Assembly (NCBI GenBank): GCA_947303805.1
Contig: CAMYZE010000005.1
Coordinates: 1-64,000 of the forward strand
Reading direction: 5' to 3'
From: an uncultured Clostridia bacterium
GTDB lineage: Bacteria; Bacillota; Clostridia; Lachnospirales; Lachnospiraceae
Length of the DNA: 64,000 nt
A program made the translations under genes and the position numbers. Positions within the stretch are counted from its first letter, which is position 1. Every line of letters begins with the position of its first letter. Under the pieces are notes generated by a model, which was given only the letters and a program-made list of their open reading frames with translations, had not been told where the DNA came from and did not search any database. Below are positions 56,998-64,000 of the stretch, one piece after another.

Positions 56998-57993
56998 TTA
57001 GACAAATTGTCTTACAAACGAGAAAAACCAATATAATAAATAGTTTGTTTTTCTCAATAATGATATTGACTTTGGAAGCATACCAGCCAAATCCTCAATT
57101 TTCTTGTAAACGGCTTCAGATAGATGTTTTATTTCATTATCATAGTCTTTAAAAAAATTCGAAGCTTTAATTGAAGTCGGCATCATCAGAATCGTTCCCA
57201 AATAGTTTATACAAAATGATGCCACTTGTGTACATAAAAATTCATAACTATCTATATTGGTGTCAGAAATATTTTTGATAAAATTTACTAAATCAAGCGA
57301 TATATCTCTTATATCATTAATATGATTTAACCTTACCTTCCTACTAATTGATTGTCCAATATCACCAATTCTATAATTATAAACTGGAAAATCTAAAAAC
57401 CGTACTTTATGAACTTCTTTGAGTGGTATAGCAGTATAATAGCAATCTGTATATAAAATATTTTCTTTCAAAACTAAGCCAGATGACTTTATGACATTTG
57501 TTTTAAATGTAAAAGCATGCATTGCAATATAATAATTAATATTAATGTCTGAAATATTTAAATCAATATTATACTGTATGTTCTTAAAACCAACCCTTTT
57601 TATGTTTTTATCACTATATATCTTATTATAAGCATTGAATATAACATCTACGTTTGATATTCTTATTTCATCCACAAGTTTATCTAATCCGTCATTATCA
57701 AAAAAATCATCTCCATCAAGAAGTTTAAAATATTTACCAGTGGCAACACTTAAACTATAGTTTACTGTGCTGCCATAACCTCCATTATTTTTATGTACTA
57801 CCTTAATTGTATTTGGAAATTTTTTCTCGTATTCATTTGCAATTTTAAAAGTATTATCCGTTGAACCATCATCTATTACTAAAACTTCTAATTCATCTAT
57901 ATACCTGGATTTAATTAGACTGTCTAAAGTATTTACAATATGTTTTTCAACATTATATGCAGCAATAGAAATTGTAAGTAATTTCTTCGGCAT
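56998..57993 (-). CDS. Glycosyltransferase family 2
   Basis: 331 residues, GT-A fold. TISIAAYNVEKHIVNTLDSL, VIDDGSTDNT and the metal-binding DGDDFF are clear, so it is probably catalytically active. The C-terminal 100 residues are less conserved. It lies between the two paralogous polymerase-like genes. Confidence 0.93.
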   Translation of the reverse strand: MPKKLLTISIAAYNVEKHIVNTLDSLIKSRYIDELEVLVIDDGSTDNTFKIANEYEKKFPNTIKVVHKNNGGYGSTVNYSLSVATGKYFKLLDGDDFFDNDGLDKLVDEIRISNVDVIFNAYNKIYSDKNIKRVGFKNIQYNIDLNISDININYYIAMHAFTFKTNVIKSSGLVLKENILYTDCYYTAIPLKEVHKVRFLDFPVYNYRIGDIGQSISRKVRLNHINDIRDISLDLVNFIKNISDTNIDSYEFLCTQVASFCINYLGTILMMPTSIKASNFFKDYDNEIKHLSEAVYKKIEDLAGMLPKSISLLRKTNYLLYWFFSFVRQFV

Positions 57994-58006
57994 TTACAAT
58001 ATTCTC

Positions 58007-59164
58007 CTACGAATTATTTTTATTGTTTAAATATTCTTTAAGAACTGGCATAAATAATAAAACCACTGGACTAAACTGTATAGCCATGAATCCTAAATCA
58101 AACATCCCCCTAAGTGCGATTATAAATATAACAGTTAAAATAGCAATCTTTTTTGTTTTGTATGAAATAAAGGCAAAATAAGTCATAAAGCATACACTAA
58201 TTATAGATACAGCGACTCCAAATAATATTAGAAGAACCATCATACTTGAATCAAGATAATAATGTGGGTCTCCAAGAGCTTTAGGCTGAGTTTGTCCAAA
58301 TAATTTTACACCAAATTCTATAAGCGAATTATGAGTTAAATATAATCTTCCATTAACTATTTTATTGATAAATGCTAATACTTTTTTATCACTATTGAAA
58401 AATAACGACATCAAAGTCATACCAATAAATGCAAATGGAGTAGATAAAATACTTATAACTCCGAATACATTAAATACAAATGTATTTCTAAATATATTAA
58501 CTATAGCAAAAAGTATTAGTGCCAATATAGTATAAAAAAATGGTGCTCTTGTATCTGTAAATCTAAATAATATAAAATCTATAGCAATTATAATTATATA
58601 TTCATATATTTTAATATTATTCTTGTATAGCATATACGCTAATACTATTGACAAAAAATAAAATTGACCAAGTGATGCATAAAAGAAACCGACACCAAGT
58701 CTTTCTCTTTCAACTCCACCTCTAAACTGTATTACATTTCCAATATCAGGAAAAATGACCCCAAGTATTAAAGCAATGATAAAAGCAGAAACTGTGGCTA
58801 TTAAATAATACTTAATCGCTCTTTTCCCGTCAGAGTCTTTAAATGTAGATATCATAACAAGGTTAGCCAGCACCATGACATTTCTATAATTATAAAATGA
58901 AATTAACAGCACTATACCAACCAATACATATATTATAAGTTCATTTTTACTAAATTTACCTCTTAAAAAATAATACAAATCACATATTGCAATTAAAATA
59001 AATGGCACAATCATAAATAGTGTAGAAAATTTATAGGTAGATTGGTTTAATCTCACTATTGCAGTGCCAGATATGACAAAAGCAAACTGAAAAATAAAAT
59101 ATAGATAATGGGCCAAATTATTAACCGTTTTATCATATTTACTATTTTTAATTATTTCTATCAT
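58007..59164 (-). CDS. O-antigen polymerase/ligase-like membrane protein 2
   Basis: 385 residues, about 10-11 membrane segments, paralogue of the protein at 55787-56944. Shared blocks include KIVNGRLYLTHNSL, KLFGQT and the C-terminal RGMFDLGFMAIQFSPVVLLF. The ATG at 59164 is chosen because AGAGG lies five bases upstream; a GTG at 59170 overlaps the site. First gene of the glycan operon. Confidence 0.75.
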   Translation of the reverse strand: MIEIIKNSKYDKTVNNLAHYLYFIFQFAFVISGTAIVRLNQSTYKFSTLFMIVPFILIAICDLYYFLRGKFSKNELIIYVLVGIVLLISFYNYRNVMVLANLVMISTFKDSDGKRAIKYYLIATVSAFIIALILGVIFPDIGNVIQFRGGVERERLGVGFFYASLGQFYFLSIVLAYMLYKNNIKIYEYIIIIAIDFILFRFTDTRAPFFYTILALILFAIVNIFRNTFVFNVFGVISILSTPFAFIGMTLMSLFFNSDKKVLAFINKIVNGRLYLTHNSLIEFGVKLFGQTQPKALGDPHYYLDSSMMVLLILFGVAVSIISVCFMTYFAFISYKTKKIAILTVIFIIALRGMFDLGFMAIQFSPVVLLFMPVLKEYLNNKNNS

Positions 59165-59184
59165 ATTCACCTCTGAAATTTAAA

Positions 59185-59230
59185 TTTTTCAATATAAAAA
59201 CTCTTAGATTATAGCATAACCCAAGAGTCA
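59185..59230 (-). promoter_or_regulatory. TspO terminator-like hairpin with embedded -10 box
   Basis: On the minus strand ACTCTT and AAGAGT can pair across a 17-base loop and are followed by TTTTTA, a weak terminator after tspO. The loop contains the extended -10 TGCTATAAT (TATAAT at 59208-59213), a candidate promoter for the glycan operon. Both readings are tentative. Confidence 0.4.
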
Positions 59231-59242
59231 AATAAAATAAAA

Positions 59243-59734
59243 TTAATTTAATATTGCCACCCCAATATTTAGGTACGCCGCAAATGCCATCCAAGCCAAA
59301 TATGGAATTAATAAATAAGATACGACTTTGCTTATCTTTTTGCTTTCCCACATTAGCTTAAATACTAATATCCACAAAATAATAAGCCATGCAAATGCAA
59401 AAATGTATAACTTAAATTTAAAAAATATAATTGACCAGAAAAAATTAAAAATTAGTTGAATTGCGTATAATGATAAACATTTGTTTTTAAGATTTAAACT
59501 TGAAGTATCATTTTTGGCATCATAAACATAAATGATGTAACTTGATATTCCCATTAAGATATATAATATAGTCCATGCAATCGGAAATAATATTCCCGGC
59601 GGTGCAAGCGGCGGTTTCTTCATGGCATTAAAACTCATCATGGCATCTTTAGTTATAAAAGATGACAACATGCCGACAGCAAGTGGTATTGCTATAGCAA
59701 CTATTAATTTAATAACATTAATTTTCTTATTCAT
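59243..59734 (-). CDS. TspO/MBR family membrane protein
   Basis: 163 residues, five membrane segments. MKKPPLAPPGILFPIAWTILY is the family hallmark and the C-terminal AWMAFAAYLN is also typical. TspO proteins bind tetrapyrroles or steroids and may sense or degrade porphyrins. GAGG precedes the ATG. Its link to the glycan genes downstream is positional only. Confidence 0.92.
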   Translation of the reverse strand: MNKKINVIKLIVAIAIPLAVGMLSSFITKDAMMSFNAMKKPPLAPPGILFPIAWTILYILMGISSYIIYVYDAKNDTSSLNLKNKCLSLYAIQLIFNFFWSIIFFKFKLYIFAFAWLIILWILVFKLMWESKKISKVVSYLLIPYLAWMAFAAYLNIGVAILN

Positions 59735-59896
59735 AAATTCCTCAATTTATCTCTTCATTACTAATATAAGTTTTGTATAGATTATTGCCCATTTTATGCA
59801 AACTCTTCTATACTCACCTAATAAGTATATCAATTGTTTGTTTATTTATCAATAAATTTTGGCTTACCAGCATATTATGCTTTATCCATAATTCAC

Positions 59897-59924
59897 TTGA
59901 CAAATACAAAAATGATTGTATAAT
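59897..59924 (+). promoter_or_regulatory. Promoter of the RelB/PIN toxin-antitoxin operon
   Basis: Perfect TTGACA (59897-59902) and TATAAT (59919-59924) with a 16-base spacer. The stretch from tspO to here (59735-59896) contains nothing else I can support. Confidence 0.8.
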
Positions 59925-59926
59925 AT

Positions 59927-59951
59927 GTAATACGTGTCTTACACGTATTAC
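59927..59951 (+). promoter_or_regulatory. Operator palindrome of the RelB/PIN operon
   Basis: GTAATACGTGT, three bases, then its exact reverse complement ACACGTATTAC, starting two bases after the -10 box. The position over the transcription start fits antitoxin autorepression. Confidence 0.75.
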
Positions 59952-59972
59952 AAGATATTGTGAGGTGATACA

Positions 59973-60290
59973 ATGAGTATTGACTATAGTGGTATGTATA
60001 AAAAACTTGAAAATAGCAAGGGAAAAAGAACATTAAATTCAAGTATAACAGTTCGCGTTGATGATACTGCCAAAAAAGAATTTGAAGAGATATGCAATAA
60101 AATGGGAATGACTGTTTCTCAAGCAGTTAATGCTTTTGTTGAAAAGGTTATTAACTTGAAGGCACTACCTTTTAGCATAAACGGTTATAAAAGAAAAAGG
60201 AAACTATTTATAGCTGAAGGTAAATTTAAGATATCAGATGATATACTTCTTAACGATGATATATCAGAATTATTTGAAAGTGAGGATTAA
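59973..60290 (+). CDS. RelB/DinJ-family antitoxin
   Basis: 105 residues. The N-terminal ribbon-helix-helix part (about 24-68: ITVRVDDTAKKEFEEICNKMGMTVSQAVNAFVEKV) is RelB/DinJ-type; the C-terminal part should wrap the toxin. It binds the upstream palindrome by inference. The toxin gene starts immediately after its stop codon. Confidence 0.85.
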   Translation: MSIDYSGMYKKLENSKGKRTLNSSITVRVDDTAKKEFEEICNKMGMTVSQAVNAFVEKVINLKALPFSINGYKRKRKLFIAEGKFKISDDILLNDDISELFESED

Positions 60291-60698
60291 ATGAATATAT
60301 TACTAGATACACATATTGCTGTTTGGGCTATGGTTGATCACAGCAAATTAACAAAAGACTGTATAGATGATATTACTAACTTAAAAAATAATATATATGT
60401 AAGCCTTATATCAGCATGGGAAGTTGCAATAAAAAATGCTAAATATGGATATGAGAAAATGCCGATCGACGAAAGTTTATTTGTAAAGTTCTGCGAAGAA
60501 TTAGAATTCAACATATTACCCATTAAGCCAAAACATATATTAAATATTCGTAATATCACATTAAAAAACGATAATTCCAGTCATAAAGATCCATTTGACA
60601 GATTGTTATTATCACAAAGTGTTTGTGAAAACTTATCTTTATATACTAAGGATGCTGCATTGTTAAACTATAATGTTAAAAATATTAAAATTATGTAA
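60291..60698 (+). CDS. PIN-domain toxin (VapC-like ribonuclease)
   Basis: 135 residues. PIN-domain acidic residues Asp6 (LLDTH), Glu44 (SAWEVAIK), Asp100/Asp103 (HKDPFDRLLL) and Asp121 (YTKDAALL) form the metal site of VapC-type endoribonucleases. It follows the antitoxin with zero spacing. The pairing with a RelB/DinJ-type antitoxin is less usual, as PIN toxins more often pair with VapB, Phd or AbrB types. Confidence 0.87.
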   Translation: MNILLDTHIAVWAMVDHSKLTKDCIDDITNLKNNIYVSLISAWEVAIKNAKYGYEKMPIDESLFVKFCEELEFNILPIKPKHILNIRNITLKNDNSSHKDPFDRLLLSQSVCENLSLYTKDAALLNYNVKNIKIM

Positions 60699-60758
60699 AT
60701 TTGCAAAATAGATTTAAACTTTTAATCCTAATGAAAACATTATGTATATTTCTTACTG

Positions 60759-61034
60759 CTACTTAAATAAATCGGAATGCGTCCCGGTTCTTGTCAGATA
60801 TAATATTAATTCTTCGTTATTTATATGATATATCAATAGCCAATCACTTTTAATGTGGCACTCTCTAAAGCCCTTGTATTTACCTTCAAGTTCATGATCT
60901 TTATAAGCCTTTGGTAATATATCACCATTAACTAAGTATGAAATGACTTTCCTAAAGTCAGAACTCTTATATCCACGTTTAATAATCTTTTTATAATCTT
61001 TTTTAAACTGCTTTTCATACTTGATTTTAAGCAT
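60759..61034 (-). CDS. YafQ-family mRNA interferase toxin
   Basis: 91 residues. Active-site residues match YafQ: His47, His60, Asp64, His86 and Phe90 (in DHEL, RECHI, SDW and TGTHSDLF). YafQ toxins cut mRNA in the ribosome. The ATG at 61034 has GGAGG six bases upstream and overlaps the antitoxin stop by 8 bases. It converges with the PIN module. Confidence 0.9.
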   Translation of the reverse strand: MLKIKYEKQFKKDYKKIIKRGYKSSDFRKVISYLVNGDILPKAYKDHELEGKYKGFRECHIKSDWLLIYHINNEELILYLTRTGTHSDLFK

Positions 61035-61293
61035 CAAGGTCCTCCATTAATTCATCAATGGAATTAAACGCTTTGCTTAAATTCTTTTTGTTAATAACAT
61101 TATGAATTGCTTTTTGTGTTTCTAAATTATAAGTATTGTTTAAATCCAAAGAAAGCGGTATCCGTTTCTCTCTTGCGATAACTTTTGCATACATATTAAA
61201 CGCAGTCGAAAGTGAAAGTCCCAACTCATCACATACTTTGTTCATCTTTTTTCGTGTATCTTTATCAATTCTTAAGCTAATTGTCTCAGTCAT
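61027..61293 (-). CDS. RelB/DinJ-family antitoxin (partner of YafQ)
   Basis: 88 residues. ISLRIDKDTRKKMNKVCDELGLSLSTAFNMYAKVIARE is a typical RelB/DinJ ribbon-helix-helix. AGGAG precedes the ATG. Cotranscribed with the YafQ-like toxin. Confidence 0.9.
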   Translation of the reverse strand: MTETISLRIDKDTRKKMNKVCDELGLSLSTAFNMYAKVIAREKRIPLSLDLNNTYNLETQKAIHNVINKKNLSKAFNSIDELMEDLDA

Positions 61294-61324
61294 AATTTGT
61301 CTCCTTTTGAAATAATATGTAATA

Positions 61325-61353
61325 ATTATAAACTTTCAGCATTTAGTTGTCAA
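61325..61353 (-). promoter_or_regulatory. Promoter of the RelB/YafQ operon
   Basis: Perfect minus-strand TTGACA (61348-61353) and TATAAT (61325-61330), spacer 17. The sequence ATAATATGTAATA just downstream is shared with the RelB/PIN promoter region and may be part of an operator. Confidence 0.75.
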
Positions 61354-61429
61354 TATTTTAAAAGTCATTACAATACAATTATTTAAACGTTTTTTAATTA
61401 TATTAAGCTACCCTTAATATTTTTTGCTT

Positions 61430-61532
61430 AATAAAAATGTATTTCTATACAATACTTTATTACCTAATTACCTATATTAAATACTATCTTAAAGAAAAAT
61501 TCTTATTATATATTTGTATAATATTTAATAAA
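61430..61532. repeat. Diverged direct repeat, copy A
   Basis: This AT-rich stretch resembles 62186-62282 in the same orientation. In the best block (61445-61480 against 62205-62240) 29 of 36 bases match by hand alignment, and matching A/T-rich blocks continue on both sides. It lies in the gene-free gap 61354-61577, where nothing else is seen. Confidence 0.5.
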
Positions 61533-61577
61533 GTCTCTGGAAAATTACCTCCTCATCATCATTTTTTAATATTTTTA

Positions 61578-61900
61578 CTAGGGACATATTTGATAGTACG
61601 ATACTAAATTTATAATATCAGACGAATCCTCGTCGTCCTTTTTAATTAAATATATTTTATCAACAATCTTATCCTTAAATTCAAAAAAATATCAATTCCA
61701 TTTCTTAATATAATCTGCATTGTACTGTTATCTAATTTATCAAGTTTAGAAAGAATATACCTAATTTTCTTTTCTTTTGTGAATTTAGTTACAACATTAT
61801 TAACAATATAATTGCCAAAGGCATAATTAGAAAAAATTATAGTTTTTTCATTTTCGCTATTTTGTTCCACCAGTTTATTAACAATTTGTGTGTCGACTAA
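61578..61900 (-). pseudogene. Frameshifted gene remnant of unknown function
   Basis: A minus-strand frame reads TILVDTQIVNKLVEQNSENEKT and on to RNGIDIF, then breaks. Adding one T in the run of seven at 61683-61689 restores a sensible acidic C-terminus (EFKDKIVDKIYLIKKDDE, then DSSDIINLVSYYQICP) ending at a TAG at 61578. No start codon with a ribosome-binding site is found: the frame runs upstream into a terminator hairpin. I do not recognise the family. Confidence 0.5.
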
Positions 61901-61908
61901 AATTGTAA

Positions 61909-61937
61909 GAAAAAATCCGATTTTCTCGGATTTTTCT
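61909..61937. terminator. Orphan bidirectional terminator hairpin
   Basis: A 10-bp perfect stem AAAAATCCGA/TCGGATTTTT with loop TTTTC. No intact gene ends here on either strand. The following stretch to 62185 has no gene I can support. Confidence 0.75.
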
Positions 61938-62185
61938 TTACTTGTATTTATTGAGTATTTATTCTAGTGGGAAGTTGACATTTAGTATTAATATTATTGT
62001 TGAAGATTAGAGATAGATATTAGTAGTCTTTTGCATACTTGCATTTGCTTCTGCATATGCCACTCTCATTATTCATATAGATGAATAGAGTCTTTGAAAA
62101 ATTTAAATATTATTATAAAAATAATTATTATGAGAAAATATTACCAAGACCTTCATTTCTATTTCCAATTACAAATATTTAGAGT

Positions 62186-62282
62186 AAATAAAAAGAATGT
62201 TTTTCTATACAGTACCTTAATGCCTACTTACCTACACTAAGTTATTTGCATAAACTACATTCTTATTTTAGTATTTATACAA
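62186..62282. repeat. Diverged direct repeat, copy B
   Basis: Second copy of the repeat at 61430-61532, about 760 bp away. The two copies bracket the frameshifted remnant and the orphan terminator. Confidence 0.5.
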
Positions 62283-62352
62283 GAGAAAATATATCAAATT
62301 ATTTTATAATTTATTGAATTTTCAAATTTAACGAAAAATTGAAAATAAAAAA

Positions 62353-62778
62353 CTACATAATAGGCAATGAATTAATCTCTTTCGCATAATCCTTTTCTTC
62401 TTTAGTCATATTTCTCGAAACATAAGGAAACATAGCGATAATAAATTTTTTAAAACTTTCAAATGCTTCTTTATTCTCAAATCCTTCATCACTTTGCATT
62501 AAATTTAACATAGAGATTACATATTTTAAATATAAATAAGGATTTTGATAATCAAATACGTCGTTCCACTTACTAATATAGTTATCATTTAATCTAATAG
62601 TTTTACTAATTAAATCATCACACTTACCTTTGCAGCATGGGATAAACGATTTTATCTTATGTGTTTTGATATTTTCTACTACATTAATCAAAGACATTTT
62701 AGGATTATCAATCAAATTTTTGCCACAAACATTACAAACAGGTGGTTGATAATTATCAAAAACATTTGCACATTCCAT
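62353..62778 (-). CDS. Hypothetical protein with Cys motifs
   Basis: 141 residues, no signal peptide or membrane segment. The N-terminal half has CNVCGK (residues 15-18) and CCKGKC (about 48-53), likely forming a zinc site. The rest is helical and acidic-basic mixed, with no known motif. A consensus promoter and an AGGAG site make it a real gene. Probably an accessory-region protein; function unknown. Confidence 0.75.
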   Translation of the reverse strand: MECANVFDNYQPPVCNVCGKNLIDNPKMSLINVVENIKTHKIKSFIPCCKGKCDDLISKTIRLNDNYISKWNDVFDYQNPYLYLKYVISMLNLMQSDEGFENKEAFESFKKFIIAMFPYVSRNMTKEEKDYAKEINSLPIM

Positions 62779-62830
62779 ATTTTCTCCTCTTAAATCTTAT
62801 AATAAATTTTAAAGATTCTATATTGCATTA

Positions 62831-62859
62831 ATTTTATCAAATAATTATATTAATGTCAA
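62831..62859 (-). promoter_or_regulatory. Promoter of the Cys-motif hypothetical gene
   Basis: Minus-strand TTGACA (62854-62859) and TAAAAT (62831-62836), spacer 17. The rest of the gap up to 63025 shows nothing I can support. Confidence 0.7.
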
Positions 62860-63025
62860 TTAATTATTTTAAAATTGATATTAGAGTCAAGTAAAAACTA
62901 TATTAATAATGTTTTCGTATCAAAAGCAAAAAAGATATTTTTTTCAAAAATTTCATTGTATCAATAAAAATTTTAAAAAGCATATTTATAATACAGTAAT
63001 TATTATTATAATTTATCCCCATGTC

Positions 63026-63600
63026 TCAACCTGGTATTTCGTTAATGAATCTATTAATAAAAAGAATATTCATAAATATCCCTATTATTAATTCAAAGTT
63101 GACCAGATTAATCAAAAGCTGCCCCTCAGCATTTTCAGTCCTGCTACTTAGCATAAATACTTTAAAGTTGTCAAAAAGAGACATTGAAATCGCTGGGTTA
63201 TCATATATAATGTTTAAACAACCAAACATAACAGAAAACTGCAAAACATATTCTATCATATTTAAAACAAGCATTATTATAGTTCTTGTTGCTGATTTAA
63301 GTACACAAGAGTCATTCTTATTACTATTACTTGCTTTTACAGACTTTTTACTACTAACATCTCCCCACATATATTGATTAATCCTATAAAAGAAAAGTAC
63401 ATTAATCTGATACACAAACTTTTCAACTACTCTTAAAATTGAATATGCAAATATTCCAATTGCTAAAATTTTAGGAAAAGCAAAATGACTATTAATTAAA
63501 TTAATTACTATAATCGCAAAAATTATATTAAAAACAACACAAATCTCAGAAAATATATATGTTCAGTAATAGGTTTGCTTCTATCTTTACTACTAAACAT
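63026..63600 (-). pseudogene. Membrane protein gene with a one-base frameshift
   Basis: An ATG at 63600 with an excellent AGGAGG site opens MFSSKDRSKPITEHIYF and then hits a stop. Adding one base in the A4 run at 63550-63553 joins it to a long frame (SEICVVFNIIFAIIVINLIN and on) that reaches a stop at 63026, giving about 191 residues with four or so membrane segments. The family is not recognised. It may be a true pseudogene, a phase-variable gene or a sequencing error. Confidence 0.6.
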
Positions 63601-63630
63601 ATACCTCCTTACAAAATATTATAATAAGAT

Positions 63631-64000
63631 TTAATGTTTTAAATTAATACAATTTAATAATATATTCTTCAAGTAATAAACATCATCAGCATAATCATCT
63701 AAATCAGTTTTTGAAATTTTATTTGTTTCAATAGTTATATTTACATCTTTGGGAATAATTGATAATATTCTCTTAAAATCTAAATTTCCCTTTCCATAAT
63801 TTAAGTGTTGATCATATTTAGAAGTTGTATCAATATCACTTAAATGTATTCTTTTTGGATTTAATGTTACAAGTTTTTCTATATAACTATATGGTTCTAT
63901 TCCTTGACTATTTGCCGAACAAATTGCATGCCCTATGTCTAGACAAAATCCACATCTAGACTCTTCCATTATATATTTAATTTCTTCATATTTAGATCCT
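63631..64000 (-). CDS. Sugar phosphate isomerase/endonuclease-like TIM-barrel protein, partial
   Basis: The frame stays open to the right window edge, so the N-terminus is missing; 122 residues plus stop are visible. FCLDIGHAICSA, PKRIHLSDID, the GKGNLDFKRIL block and ITIETNK match the AP endonuclease 2/xylose isomerase-like barrel, with metal-ligand His and Glu positions. Members are sugar epimerases, isomerases or endonucleases; the exact reaction cannot be read from this part. Confidence 0.8.
   Translation of the reverse strand, partial: GSKYEEIKYIMEESRCGFCLDIGHAICSANSQGIEPYSYIEKLVTLNPKRIHLSDIDTTSKYDQHLNYGKGNLDFKRILSIIPKDVNITIETNKISKTDLDDYADDVYYLKNILLNCINLKH

Noticed and set aside
59773..59976. 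67-codon plus-strand ORF upstream of the RelB/PIN module
   Set aside because: It covers the promoter and operator of the module, has no ribosome-binding site and no recognisable protein features.
62007..62069. 20-codon minus-strand ORF MRVAYAEANASMQKTTNIYL
   Set aside because: Its composition looks protein-like, but there is no ribosome-binding site and no support beyond a short open frame; it may be decayed coding DNA.
61294..62352. CRISPR array or small phage region
   Set aside because: The region has only two diverged AT-rich repeats, no regular repeat-spacer pattern and no phage genes.

Overview
The window comes from a low-GC, Gram-positive anaerobe of the class Clostridia, most likely close to the Lachnospirales/Eubacteriales. 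The evidence is strong AT bias, AGGAGG ribosome-binding sites, a classical S10-spc-alpha ribosomal block, many lipoproteins and no outer-membrane genes, formate-tetrahydrofolate ligase, and an oxygen-sensitive glycyl-radical enzyme with its activase. The enlarged L17 and the enlarged class B PBP2 fit that group as I recall it. Almost everything up to 59.7 kb lies on the minus strand, apart from truA and a cold-shock gene. I saw no rRNA, tRNA or CRISPR.

Layout. 0-2.9 kb: EamA exporter, polysaccharide deacetylase and divergent truA. 2.9-9.2 kb: two ABC importer operons (a COG2984-type importer, and a polar amino acid importer led by a TrpR-like regulator), a Gx-transporter gene and a cold-shock gene. 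9.2-11.8 kb: fhs and a RimK-like ATP-grasp ligase. 11.9-28.1 kb: one continuous ribosomal operon, rpsJ to rplQ, including secY, adk, map, infA and rpoA, with a structured S10 leader and, oddly, a small secreted cell-wall-binding-like protein as its last gene. 28.1-28.4 kb: a terminator and a 196-bp MITE-like element. 28.4-47.6 kb: a run of 17 tightly packed genes, mreC, mreD, pbp2, rodA, dacA, an HlyD-like gene, sepF, aroB, lspA, an rluD-type gene, a C40 peptidase, two small membrane proteins, alaS, a small exporter, prmA and cls. It couples wall elongation and division with translation genes.

47.7-59.7 kb: a surface-glycan region with two glycosyltransferases, two paralogous polymerase/ligase-like membrane proteins, a GtrII-like membrane glycosyltransferase, a flippase and TspO. 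It is interrupted by rplJ-rplL with an L10 leader and attenuator. The flippase sits between a short glycyl-radical enzyme and its radical-SAM activase in one operon. This is the most unusual arrangement in the window and suggests radical chemistry linked to building or precursor supply of a surface polymer.

59.7-64 kb: an accessory region with two facing toxin-antitoxin modules (RelB/DinJ-PIN and RelB/DinJ-YafQ), a frameshifted remnant, diverged direct repeats, a Cys-containing hypothetical gene, a frameshifted membrane gene and a partial TIM-barrel gene.

Regulation. Several promoters can be read directly. Three genes (the deacetylase, truA and the glycyl-radical enzyme) have an extended -10 box exactly six bases before the start codon, which predicts leaderless mRNAs. 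At four junctions the -35 box of the next operon overlaps or abuts the terminator of the previous one.
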